The notes below the pieces were generated by a model. It had not been told where the DNA came from. It saw only the letters and a list, made by a program, of their open reading frames with translations, and did not search any database. A program made the translations under genes and the position numbers. Source: Dromiciops gliroides (lineage: Eukaryota > Chordata > Mammalia > Microbiotheria > Microbiotheriidae). From it: DNA of 64,000 bases. Below, in pieces: positions 34,712 through 45,924 of the stretch; position 1 is the first letter of the stretch, and every line of letters begins with the position of its first letter. The stretch is from the NCBI RefSeq assembly GCF_019393635.1, contig NC_057867.1, positions 66,963,492 through 67,027,491 on the forward strand, read 5' to 3'.

Positions 34712-35530
34712 TTTTTTTAATTAATAAAGTATTTTATTTTTTCCCCGTTACATGTAAAGATAGTTTTCAACTTTTGTTTATACAAGCTTTCCAATTTCAG
34801 ATTTTTCTCCCTCCCTCCCCTCCCTCCCCCCTCCCCTAGACAGCAGGTAATCTGATACAGGTTTTATATATATATATATATGTATATATATTTGTATATA
34901 TATATATAAAACCACACACACATAACATTTGTATATATATATATATATAAAACCACACACACATAACACATATTTCTGCATTAGTCATGTTATAAGAGAA
35001 AAATCAGAGCAATGATGAAAAACCTCAAAATAGAAAAAACAACAGCACCAAAAACAAAAGAAATAGTATGGTTCATTCAGCATCTATACTCTACAGTTCT
35101 TTTTTTTCCCTGGATTTGGAGATCCTCTTCCATCATGAGTCCCCTGGAACTCTCCTGTACCATTGCATTGGTGAGAAGAATATAGTCCATCATAGTAGAT
35201 CAACACTCAATGTTGATGATACTGTGTACAATGTTCTTCTGGTTCTGCTCATCTCACTCATCATCAGCCCATGCAAGACCCTCCAGGTTTCTCTGAACTC
35301 CTCCTGCTCATCGTTTCTTACAGCACAATAGTATTCCATTGTATTCATATACCACAACTTGTCCAGCCATTCCCCAATTGATGGGCATCCCCTCAGCTTC
35401 CAATTCCTTGCCACCACATACAGAGCAGCTATAAATATTTTTGTACATGTGGGTCCCTTTCCCCTTTCCATGATTTCTTTGGGAAAAAGACCCCAAAGTG
35501 GTATTGCTGGGTCAAAGGGTATGCACAAAT
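34712..35530 (-). mobile_element. 5'-truncated L1 insertion
   Basis: Antisense L1 3' end from GTATTTTATTTTTTCCCCGT to GGTCAAAGGGTATGCAC. AATAA(G/A)CTCAAT flanks both ends. On the - strand it encodes the end of ORF2p (for example [19 protein letters not shown]). TA repeats lie at 34866-34950. Confidence 0.9.
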
Positions 35531-35575
35531 AAACTCAATCCCTAAGGACAAACGTATGGAATCTGAGCCAGTAAT

Positions 35576-35720
35576 TTTTTTTTGGTGAGGCAATTGGGGT
35601 TAAGTGACTTGCCCAGGGTCACACAGCTAGTAAGTGTTAAGTGTCTGAGGCTGGATTTGAACTCAGGTCTTCCTGACTCCAGGACTGGTGCTCTATCCAT
35701 TGTACCACCTAGCTTCCCCC
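35576..35720 (-). mobile_element. CORE-SINE
   Basis: Reverse-complement SINE flanked by (A/G)(A/C)CCAGTAATT-type repeats. Confidence 0.9.
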
Positions 35721-36748
35721 GAACCAGTAATTACTAAACTCCTTTAGAACTGCTGAACATTTAGGACCATGCTAGAATTTAAAAAATACATTGCCCCTTT
35801 GACTTTAAAGATCGCTTCTAACCAAGAAAACCTAAAATAACAGCAATTTTCCAAATAATAATTACAAATATATAACTTCCATGGATACATATATAGAACA
35901 ATACACATGGAAGAATAAAAGACAATGAAAATCAAACTGGCTTGAAACACAATTTTAGAATGAAAATCTCTGGGAATAAAAACTTTTTTCTGAATCAATT
36001 TGAGCAGGAGGGCCATATAGGCACAATTTCTTACACAAAAGCTGCAGTGAAAGCTTTCAGTTAATCAATAAGCTCAAACAGTATTTAACCTTTAGCAAAA
36101 TTATAAAACCAATTTACAATAACATGCAACAATTGCTAAATATTACCATAAGTATAATTATAATTAGCCAGTTATGTAATTTCCATCCGTCAACAGTTTA
36201 CCAATTAAAACACGGACTCACAGTTTACAAAATATCTCTTGAGCACAGAAATACTCGAAAGTAATTCTTTTAAATGTGTTCTCATCAGAACAGTCATATT
36301 TTCAGAATCCCCAACTGAATTGTCCTGGGATTAAAATAGGTTTCTGATTTCTATTCCTAATTATTATACAATTTCTTAACAATGAAAGATTCCCTCTCAA
36401 CACAAAATCAAAGGAACTAAGACTAATAGGAAAAGCCCTAACTAATCTGCTGTATCTAGAAACCAAAATATGCCGTATAAATTCTCAGGATTTAAAGTGG
36501 AATTCTCAAACATTTAAAAAAATGATTTCTCACAAAAGTTGCAAACCAAACAATAAAGTTTTCTTAATATGCCAATAAATTCAGATTAAAACAGCAAGAT
36601 CCCTTTCACAGTTTAGTGCAGCAATTTGGATGCCCTAGTATTCATTTCTTTCCAACAAATTAACTCTCAAATAGAATGAGCCCCCTAAATCCCACAAGTG
36701 TTATAAACATATAACTTTCTCTTTAACTGGGTTTTTGCTAATCCCAGA
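35721..36748. other. Unassigned AT-rich segment
   Basis: No gene or clear repeat seen. It could belong to an ERV interior, but I see no motif to support it. Confidence 0.35.
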
Positions 36749-36898
36749 TTTTTTTTTGTGTGAGGGGCAATGAAGGTTAAGTGACTTGCCCAAGGTCACA
36801 CAGCTAGTAAGTGTCAAGTATCTGAGGCTGGATTTGAACTCAGGTCCTCCTGAATACAGGGCCGGTGCTTTATCCACTATACCACCTAGCTGTTCCCC
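36749..36898 (-). mobile_element. CORE-SINE
   Basis: Reverse-complement SINE flanked by AATCCCAGA on both sides. Confidence 0.92.
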
Positions 36899-37510
36899 AA
36901 ATCCCAGACTCTTGATGGACCCATGGACCTCCCCCACCTTCCCCAAGCAAACTCTCCCCTCCCAATGGTTAAAAGGATCAAGTAAAACCTTTTGTTTTAA
37001 TGGGCCTAGTTTACCTGAGAAGTTCCCTGGGGTGAATCAAAAGAACCCCCCTCTCCATGAAACCAAACCAAAGGACAGACACACCCAAAGAGATAATGAG
37101 TAACTCCAGGATTCCAGTCTCCCCTGTCCTGGGGGAAGTCAAGATTAGGTGTGGCTGCTGTCCCTGTGGTGTGAGGGGGAGAGAGATGACCTGAGAGATC
37201 TGGAGCTGCCCCTCACCCAACCTCCCTCAGCCACCACCAGTGGGGGATGGCCCTCCCCCAACAAGGGAACCCTTCGCAGTCAGATGATGACCCCACTGGA
37301 CCACCACCACCACACCCCACAAAAAAAAATGCCTGCTCATCTTCTACTTAGGGAAAAAGGCATCCCAGAGAGCCATGCCCCTGCACCATGCTCTCTCCTC
37401 ATGAGAAGAAATTCAGGGACCTCTCTCCTGGCTTTTCCCACAAATAAACCATTATTTCACTCCAATTGGATCTGTATGTGAGAGGGTGCAGTTGTTCAAA
37501 GAACATTTTG
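36899..37510 (+). mobile_element. LTR, family 2, + orientation (ERV fossil)
   Basis: Shares CCAAAGGACAGACACACC, the GTGGCTGCTGCC block, CCTCACCCA and an AAATAAACCATTATTT end with the inverted copy at 41184-41736. Its first ~90 bases resemble LTR family 1, so it may be a composite. Ends are uncertain. Confidence 0.6.
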
Positions 37511-39543
37511 CTCTATCCTCACAACCCTGAGAGGTAAGCTTTCATTCATAAATTCACACAATACCCATGCAAAGGACATAGCATGACTTTCCCACCATGA
37601 GCCTAACAAGCCAAAGCGCTGGCTCACTCTTCCTCCCCATGGCAGTTTCTCAATGCCAAGGCTTGCAGCCCGAAGGCAAAGAATCCAGCTGAATGCTGAA
37701 AGGGTATGGCCTGCTTCAGCCTGGACAGCAGGAACAGCACTAACGATCCACTTCAGACCCCACATCCCATAATCTACCTCCATACCAATTTCTAGTCCCC
37801 TACGCCTTGAATCCTGTGTATGAAGACAAGGGGAGGAGAAGCTGTTAAACCCTAACTTATTTCCCCTCCATACCCATTTATGTCGGGCTAACTTTTCTCC
37901 AGTCACAAATTGCTTTTGCCCTACACCTGATTTACCAAATGCAAACAGCTGGGTTTTCCCTTGCCACTTCTCAGCAGACTCCAGTCAATCTTCCCATATT
38001 CAGGCCTTTCCTTTCCTGAAAAGGTCAGCCGTCTGCCCCTCCTTTGCGTGGTCTTCAGCCTACCTCACTCTCAGTCTACTGCCTTTTTCCTTTGGGGCCT
38101 ATCCACACTTTTCTCCAGCCAGCTAGCCATTTCTCACTCACAGCCTGCTCCAGCCTCAGCAGCGGCAGCCCCAGCCTCCCCTCTTTGAGTCCAAGGTCTC
38201 CCCACTCTACTTGTTCACCTGGATTCATGCCCTCCATTCACCAACAAGACTTTTCTTTCCCAGACTCTTCCTTTTTAACTGCATTGCTCCATATACAAAT
38301 CTCCTTTCCCTACAATCCATCTCACTGGGTGTTTTTCCTGCCCTCTCTTTTCTTTCTCTTTCTTGCCCTCTCTGTCCCTGTCTCTCTCACAGAAAACCAC
38401 TACCACAATTAAATTCATCCACATAGAACATTGAAATGACAAAATTTAACTACATCTGACATCCCATAGAATCTCAATTGACAATTTCATTCTAGTACCA
38501 ATTACCCCCAAAACCATCCACCCCAAGCATTCCACATTTTCCCTTCTGTTCCTAAGCTATTCCACCACAATGTACATAGATCAAAAGTATCCCATTAGGC
38601 ACTCGCATTCCATGCCTGGCTCTAAGTCAGTGAGCCCATTTAGTACACATTTTACAAAGACTTGAACACATAACACAATTTCATACATTCATGCACACAG
38701 GACATTCTCAGTCCTTCCCCTCCCCCACAGCAGAAACTGCCATTCGAAGGGGGGGGGGAGGGAAGAACTCTACCCCAAAACACTTTATCTCGTTCCTTTT
38801 TCACTGTCAGCACCAACACAATTCCACTCCTTCCTTTTTCACTATCAGTACCAACAGGGTTCCACTCCTTTCCCTTACCACCCACTGGGAGGGGCTTGTC
38901 TCCCAGGGGTCCCATGAGGCCACACGGGATTCAGGGGGTTATCTATAACCCCCTCTTTCCCTTCTGTCACCCACCAACTCAAACAGCCCGGCATTATAGA
39001 CAGCTGGGGTTTGCCTCAGTTTCCCCAAACTGCCAAGACCACTCCTGAAAAGAATTCACTCAACAGCCCCTTCCTTTCCGTGGAGTTCTATGCACATAGA
39101 CTTACATGGTCCTTCACCACCCTTCCTCAGTTCCTGATTCCTTCTCTGATAAATCCTTATTCACCCCCAATTTTTTTTTTTGTGAGCTCACTTGTTTTTG
39201 TTTTTGTTTTTGTTTTTTTTTAGTGAGGCAGTTGGGGTTAAGTGACTTGCCCAGGGTCACACAGCTGGTAAGTGTTAAGTGTCTGAGGCCCGATTTGAAC
39301 TCAGGTCCTCCTGAATCCAGGGCCAGTGCTCTATCCACTGCGCCATCTAGCTGTCCCTAGCTCACTTAATCCATCTGCGTTTGAGACTTTTCCAACAACT
39401 GCTCGAGTCCCTTCCCTTAATTGGAACCACCCATGCCTCCACACCTAGTTCTCACTGGACCACTGTCCAGTGTCCTTGTCAGAGAGAATTGGACTTGGAG
39501 GCCTGGCAAAGGATTCCTTTCAAATCTTAATTTCATAAAATTA
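37511..39543 (-). mobile_element. Probable ERV leader/internal remnant (fossil, degraded)
   Basis: It follows the primer-binding site at 39544-39561 in the - strand direction, where leader and gag would lie. A short internal duplication (CCTTTTTCACT(G/A)TCAGxACC type) is seen at 38795-38870. No recognisable protein. The assignment is positional inference. Confidence 0.35.
39194..39357 (-). mobile_element. CORE-SINE
   Basis: T/G-rich tail, reverse-complement SINE, flanked by AGCTCACTT on both sides. Confidence 0.92.
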
Positions 39544-39561
39544 GCCCCATGTTGGGCGCCA
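39544..39561 (-). other. Lys-type primer-binding site (ERV fossil)
   Basis: On the - strand the 18 bases start TGGCGCCCAAC and match the complement of the tRNA-Lys(1,2) 3' end almost perfectly. The LTR end lies immediately next to it, as in betaretrovirus-like (class II) elements. Confidence 0.7.
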
Positions 39562-39565
39562 AAAT

Positions 39566-40000
39566 TGTGAGAAACCCCATTAAAAAATTTCTGGGACTCA
39601 GTGTTGGAGAAGTATCAAAGGTCTTTATTTGCATTCACGAGAGAATGGGCCAACTCCCTAATGGAAATGGCAGCAAGCGTGGGACTCTGGAGCCCTTTTA
39701 TCTCTTAACCCAGCTGGCCCCTCCATTCTTCCTCAGTTACAGTCTGGGCACCAAGACACTGGTGCCAAACACTAGCCAATCGGAATGCAGTATAGTCAAA
39801 GGGGCAGCCCTCTAAACTCCTCCCCCATGTGACCCTTCTCCCAGCTGAAATTTACCTCTCAGACATTAATTGTTCCCCAGACAACTTCAATTAGCTTTTG
39901 AGGGGGGGCCCATATTTTCCCATAACCTCTCAAATTATCTGCTCTCTCTCTTTTCGCTTTATTGCTCATGCAACCAAAACTTTGAAGATGATATCTGATG
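39566..40000 (-). mobile_element. LTR next to the Lys-type primer-binding site (ERV-II-like fossil)
   Basis: It starts (on +) TGTGAGAAACCCC, has AATAAA on the - strand at 39624-39629, and ends somewhere before the next LTR-like unit at 40027. The outer boundary is not visible. Confidence 0.55.
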
Positions 40001-40026
40001 TGAGCAGAATTTGGGGTCAAATCGAT

Positions 40027-40470
40027 TGTGAGTCGTCCCAAAAGAATTACAAGACTCAGTGTCTGAGCTTACCAAGTTTTATTGTAATACTGTGGGTGAC
40101 CACGGGGAGAGAACCAGAAAAGTGGAAAGGTATCTCTCCAATAGTGAAAGAAAAGACAGTTATATTGATAGTATGGATAAATTGATTTTTCAGTCTTACT
40201 ATAATAATCTCCACCTTGGGGAGGTACAGGGGAGGGCCTGTCCTATTCATTATAATATTCTCCACCTTTGGGAGGTACAGGGGAGGGCTTATCCCAATTT
40301 GGGGTTCCTGGGTTCCTAAGCCAACCCCCAAGGCGGGTACCTTTTTCAGTGGAGGGGTTTTGGGGGTTTACACATCATAAGGTGAATCTGGGGACAAATT
40401 TGGCCTTTTCTGCGCATGTCTCTTTCTGGTTCCCATGGCTAGTTTCAAAACATAATAATTTTTCTTTTAT
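40027..40470 (-). mobile_element. Second LTR-like unit (ERV fossil)
   Basis: Starts (on +) TGTGAGTCGTCCC with AATAAA on the - strand near 40076. Two near-identical ~45-bp units around GGAGGTACAGGGGAGGGC at about 40203-40250 and 40255-40300 look like U3 direct repeats. Ends are uncertain. Confidence 0.5.
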
Positions 40471-41183
40471 TTCTAGTTTGAATTTCTATAGGGTATCAAT
40501 TCCTTTATTGTTATTTGACCTGACCCTTTATGGTCCCATTATGGGTACTGATTTCTGTGGGTAAGAAAACCTAGCATCTTGACTTGTAAGTTATCCATTA
40601 TCTGGGGTCTAATTCCCTTTTGGAGCTAATATCTGAATTAGAGCTTGGGCCGTAGGTTTTTCTGTTAACCCTTTTTTCATTTCCTACATCAATATCCATT
40701 CTAGGTTCTTTCCTCCTTGGAAAACTTACCCCATGGATTCTCCTTTTCCATTGTGGCAGTTATTGCTCCATAATAGAGCTGCTTCTCCCACTATATCCTT
40801 GATGATGTAATCCACCACAGATCTTCTCTGTTGACCTTTCCCCCCACTACATTTGCCTGAAAATCTCATCTCTGTGTTTTTGTGCTCTCTCTCCTCCAGG
40901 TGCCAGTTGCTCCCAGGGGTTCCAACTCCTCACCTCCCAATGGAGGACAAGTAGACTTTTCAAGCACCCAAATTCCCTAGCCTCATGAAGTGTAAGGTCC
41001 TCATCTCCCTTCAGTGACTATTTGTTTCTCTTTACCCATAGGAGCATTTATCAGTGTAACTCCCTCCCACTGCCAAAGTAAGGTCTCTTTTCTCTCCCCT
41101 GCCCCTTTCAGTCTTTTCCCCTTCTCCTCAACCATTCCCCTGTTGCTCTTCTCTTTTTGAGATCACAGAGGTCATCTTCCCAT
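40471..41183. other. Unassigned DNA
   Basis: Pyrimidine-rich in places. No family recognised. Confidence 0.35.
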
Positions 41184-41736
41184 TGTTATGAGGGAAATAG
41201 GGTGGGAGTTTGGGATAGGAGTTTGGAATAGGGGGAAGGGTTCTTAGGAATTCCTCTTTAAAGAATTACACCCTCTTGCACACAAATCCAATGGAATAAG
41301 ATAATAGTTTATTTAGGGTGCTAGGGAAGGGAAACCAAGAGAGAAATCCTTGGATTTCTCATGGGGAGAAGGCATAGCTCAGAGGCATGGCTCTGAGATA
41401 CCTATCTCCTCAAGCAGGAGACAGGCAGGTACTTTTATAGAGGACTGATGGGGGGGGTGATCATCTGACTATGGAAAGTTCTCTTATTGAGGAAGGACCA
41501 TCTCCCACTGGTGGTGGCTGGGGGAAGCTGGGTGAGGGGTGGCTGCCACAAAGGCAGCAGCCACATCTAATCTTATCTCCCCAGTGGTGGGGGAGGGTGG
41601 TGGTCCCTGAGCTAGCTCAGTCCTGATCAGGTTCCATTTATCTCTTTAGGTGTGTCTGTCCTTTGGTTTAGTTTCTCAAGGAGAAGGTTCTTTGATGTAC
41701 CCCAGAGAACTTCTGGGGTGCTATGGGCCCATAACA
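41184..41736 (-). mobile_element. Solo LTR, family 2, inverted copy (ERV fossil)
   Basis: 553 bp, TGTTATGAGG to CCCATAACA, with inverted ends and a perfect 4-bp target duplication CCAT on each side. On the - strand a TCTATAAAAG box and AAATAAACTATT signal are in the right order. Solo, no interior. Confidence 0.88.
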
Positions 41737-42059
41737 CCATCATTGTTAGCCCTTGATTTGACCCTGGTGTATCCATGCTCCTTTCTATTCCCTTGTTCCC
41801 CTTCCCACTTTTATGTATCCTCCCATGTTGTCATGTAGTTTCACCAAAAAACAAACAAAAACAACCCATTGATTCACCTGCTGCTAGGCTATCACCAAGT
41901 TCTGTTCATAGTTCCCACTATTTGCCTCTTCACTGTTATCTCTAGCAGATTTCCACCTTCACCCTTTTATTTACTATACATTTAGAAAGAAGTCTCCATT
42001 GGTCTTTGTGTTGTCACTCTGTTGCTCTTGCTGTCCTTGCTTGTTGCATTTATTCACTC
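41737..42059. other. Unassigned DNA
   Basis: Pre-insertion flank of the LTR. No feature recognised. Confidence 0.35.
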
Positions 42060-43250
42060 CTGAATTTCTGTTGTTTGGAGTCTGAGCAGATAATCTCTTC
42101 AATTGTGGTTTTTTCCTAAAAAATGTTTCAATGCTCCTTTATTATTGAGCGTCTATTTTTTTTTCCCTTTATGGTTAAATTCAGATTTGCAGGATAAGTC
42201 GCTCTGGGCTGCATCCTGAGCTCTGTTACTCTTTGGAACACATTATTCAATTCTTTCCTGTATTTTCTAGTGGGTGCAAGATAATCTTGTGTTTTTTCAA
42301 TGTCCTTTCTATTATATTTGAAGGTCTTTCTCCTGATAACTTAAAGAACTTGTTGTTTCTGAACTGAATTGTCCAATTTAATCACTTTGTGCTTGGGAGT
42401 TTTCAGCCTTGGGTTTTTTTTCGGGAGGTGATCTGGGAATTCTTTGGACCTTTCTTTTCTTTTTTTTTTTTTTGTGGGACAATGAGGGTTAAGTGACTTG
42501 CAGAATTTTATTTTCTGTGTATAGAATTTCTATTATTTCTTTCATTACGATGTTAATTTTTTTTGTCCTGTCATACGCTCCTGGGAGGCCCATGATCTTT
42601 AGGTTGTCTCTATCTTCTCTATCTTCAGAATCAGTATGTTTTTCTTGTAATAGTGAGTGTATTTTCAGAATTTTGCTTTGTTTCTTCCCAATAGAATATT
42701 CTCTATTTTCTTTCTTTGTTTTTTAAAATTTATTTTATTTTATTTTATTTTTTTGGTGAGGCAATTGGGGTTAAGTAACTTGCCCAGGGTCACACAGCTA
42801 GTAAGTGTCAAGGGTCTGAGGCCAGATTTGAACTCCGATCCTCCTGAATCCAGGGCCGGTGCTTTATCCACTACACCACCTAGCTGGCCCTTCCTTTTCT
42901 TTCTTTGTTGAGACTGGCCACTGCAGATTCCAGTTTTTCTATTTTGCTCATTATTTTTACTATACAGGAAATAAATTCTGCTCTCCTAATTTTCATTTAT
43001 CTTTTAAACATCCAGGAACAGTGCATTGTTGTTCCATGTTCTCAATTTCCACACAGTCCTATGGCTTGTAGGATCATTTTCCTTTGTTTTGCAGTGTTTA
43101 GTCATAGATGCCTGAACTTGCTTACTAGATGTGGAGGTTTTATTCCCTTCTCTTGTTACTGCTTTTCCTATTGATTTATCTGCTCATGTTCAAGGTCTTT
43201 GACTTTTTCTTCCTAAAATCTTTGTTCACTCCACTCTTTCCCCTTATTGC
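42060..43250 (-). mobile_element. Probable L1 5'-half fragment with SINE insertions
   Basis: Text such as TATGGTTAAATTCAGATTTGC, TCGGGAGGTGATCTGGGAAT and GGAGGCCCATGATCTTTAGG resembles antisense L1 5' sequence as I remember it from mammals. A partial SINE sits at 42457-42503. Confidence 0.45.
42749..42890 (-). mobile_element. CORE-SINE
   Basis: Reverse-complement SINE from GTGAGGCAATTGGGG to TAGCTGGCCC. Confidence 0.9.
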
Positions 43251-43879
43251 TTTCTCTCAGACTCCCTCCCTTCTGATTGTGTTTTCCTCGGGGCTAGATC
43301 TCAGAGTGTCTTAGCTTCCTTCCACCCTGAGCACTTCACCCTTATTCACCAGCCTAGGTATATCTGTTCCAAGTCATTTCCTGGTGGTCAGAACTGGCTC
43401 AACAGATAGATGGTGAACTCTTTCCTTCAGGCTTTGTAAATCCTTTATGAAAGCAAAATGGAGGCCCCAGAAGGAACTCACCAATGAGAGAAGGCCTCCA
43501 GGCTGGGGAGGTATTTCCCAGGTTGAGGAGGCGGCATGCAGAGTTGCATGTTCCAGGTTGAGGAGACCCCAGGTGCTGAGGGAAGTTCCAGGATGAGACA
43601 GTAGCTGAGGAATGATGTGGAAATGCAGCAAAGTCAAGAGGAGAGCCAGGAGGGGAGGGAGTACAACACAGCACAGTGAAGTCAAACGAAAGTAACAGCA
43701 AAATAAGAAACACACATACTCAAATGTGCAGTCATTAGCATTTGCAGCAATAAAGATGCAGTTATATGCAAGGCACATTTCATATGGGCAGCCTCCAGCT
43801 TCATGGCCTGCACATGTGGACAACTGTTTCTTCAGGTTCACCAGTCTGATGGAACTAGTTCCCTTGTCACCCTGCTCCT
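43251..43879. other. Unassigned DNA with short internal repeats
   Basis: CCAGG(C/T)TG(G/A)GGAGG-type motifs recur three or four times at about 43495-43600. This may be an L1 5' UTR piece, but evidence is weak. Confidence 0.3.
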
Positions 43880-44165
43880 ATGCCTGAGCTACCAGGGGGC
43901 CATAATAAAATTGTTTGTCTGAACATATGCTGACAGTAAAGGCGGGTTGGCTGTCAGTATGTTTCTGCCCTGGGGGTTGAATCTGTGCCTTGTGAGTGTC
44001 TGTAGCAGTTCTAGGTGATCTGTATCTTGCCACTGGACCCAGATGGCTCAGGTGACTTTGCATTAGCCCTCTCTCACTTCAGTCCAATTTAGTGCAAGTC
44101 ATGACATCCCCTCCCCATGTTATGGTTATCTTCAATAAAGAAGAACAAACAACAACAAGGTGAGG
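43880..44165 (+). mobile_element. SINE with RTE-type 3' end
   Basis: Ends CTTCAATAAAGAAGAACAAA then CAACAACAAC, the form seen in marsupial RTE-mobilised SINEs. The 5' boundary is uncertain. Confidence 0.5.
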
Positions 44166-44640
44166 GAGGAGTTGCTTCTGGGTTCTTGTTGTGCTCCTGC
44201 CCTTTAATAGTTTATATATTATCATCTTCACTGGAAAATCACTGTCAGTGATCACTGTCTGGAGTAGAAAGTCTTTGTGCGACTAATGAAAATTTTCTTT
44301 TGCTCAGCATTCATTGATTTCTTTCCATCTGTTTATTAGAAAATCTAATGAACTCTACTATGAGTAACAAGTGGTTGTGGTGAAGAGTCTCCATTCTCTG
44401 TAAATAGGCAAATACGGGTTAGTCTTCTGTTGCTCTGAGGTTAGTCTGTCTCCTTCTCAAAGGTCTTGATAGCAAACTCAAGCATAATAATGTGTTTTGT
44501 TTCTTTCATAGTTCTTGTGACTCAAAGCTTCTCTCGCAACTGAGAGATATACTGTTCGTGAGTGGTTCTTCACCTAAGATACTAAAATATAAGCCAGTGG
44601 TAGGCATAGCTCCTTCCTAGACATGACCAGGTATATTATA
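44166..44640. other. Unassigned DNA
   Basis: No feature recognised. Confidence 0.35.
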
Positions 44641-44641
44641 A

Positions 44642-45441
44642 TAAAGTATTTTATTTTTTTTCCCGTTACATGTAAAGATAGTTCTCAACCTTTGCCCATA
44701 CAAGCTTTCCAATTCCAGATTCCTCTCCCTCCCTCCCCTCCCTCCCCCCTCCCCCAGACAGCAGGTAATCCAATATAGGTTTTATATATATATATAACAT
44801 TAAACACATCTCTGCACCAGTCATGCCAGAAGAGAAAAATCAGAGCAATGAGGAAAAACCTCAAAACAGAAAAACAACAGCACCAAAAACAAAAGAAATA
44901 GCATGGTTCGTTCAGCATCCATACTCCACAGTTCTTTTCTTTTTTTTTTTCTTGGATTTGGAGATCCTCCTCCATCATGATTTCCCTGGAACCCTTCTGT
45001 ACCATTGCATTGGTGAGAAGAATATAGTCCATCACAGTAGGTCAACACTCAATGTTGATGATACTGTGTACAATGTTCTTCTGGTTCTGCTCATCTCACT
45101 CATCATCAGCCCATGCAAGACCCTCCAGGTTTCTCTGAACTCCTCCTGCTCATTGTTTTTTACAGCACAATAGTATTCCAATACATCATATACCACAACT
45201 TGTCCAGCCATTCCCCAATTGATGGGCATCCCCATAACTTCCAATTCCTTGCCACCACGTAAAGAACAGCTATAAATATTTTTGTACGTGTGGGTCCCTC
45301 TCCCCTTTCCATGATCTCTTTGGGAAAAAGACCTAAAAGTGGTGTTGCTGGGTCAAAGGGTATGCACAGCTTTATAGCCCTTTGGGCATAATTCCAAATT
45401 GCTCTCCAGAATGGTTGGATCAGTTCACAGCTCCACCAAGA
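44642..45441 (-). mobile_element. 5'-truncated L1 insertion
   Basis: Nearly the same L1 3' end as at 34.7 kb but reaching 80-90 bp further into ORF2. CAGGTATATT(A/G)TAA on both sides is the target duplication. On the - strand it encodes ORF2p C-terminal sequence. Confidence 0.92.
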
Positions 45442-45472
45442 GCAGGTATATTGTAAAGACTGCATCATCATT

Positions 45473-45614
45473 CGTTTTTTTTTTTTTTAGTGGGGCAATT
45501 GTGTGCCCAGGGTCACACAGCTAGTAAGTGTCAAGTGTCTGAGGTCAAATTTGAACTCAGGTCCTCCTGAATCCAGGGCCGGTGCTTTATCCACTGCGCC
45601 ACCCAGCTGCCCCT
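45473..45614 (-). mobile_element. CORE-SINE
   Basis: Reverse-complement SINE with a small internal gap, flanked by ATCATCATTC. Confidence 0.9.
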
Positions 45615-45727
45615 GAATCATCATTCTTGATGGGACTGTATGCACGGACAAGACGTGACATATGTGGACTCTACTGAGATTTTTTTTCAGGTCTCAACAT
45701 TCTCAGTGTGTTCAACAGTGTATTGTT

Positions 45728-45738
45728 TTTGTTTTTGT

Positions 45739-45769
<31 letters not shown>

Positions 45770-45910
45770 GTTTTGCGGGGCAATGGAGGTTAAGTGACTT
45801 GCCCAGGGTCACACAGCTAGTAAGTGTCAAGTGTCTGAGGCCGCATTTGAACTCAAGTCCTCCTGAATCCAGGGCCGGTGCTCTATCCACTGCGCCACCT
45901 AGCTGCCCCC
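45728..45910 (-). mobile_element. CORE-SINE
   Basis: T/G-rich tail and full reverse-complement SINE. CAACAGTGTATTGTT on both sides is the target duplication. Confidence 0.95.
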
Positions 45911-45924
45911 TCAACAGTGTATTG

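Noticed and set aside
35190-35528. 112-residue ORF resembling a real protein
   Set aside because: It is the C-terminus of L1 ORF2p ([12 protein letters not shown] type) in a 5'-truncated copy. Similar ORFs at 45.1-45.5, 50.1-50.4 and 53.4-53.9 kb have the same explanation.
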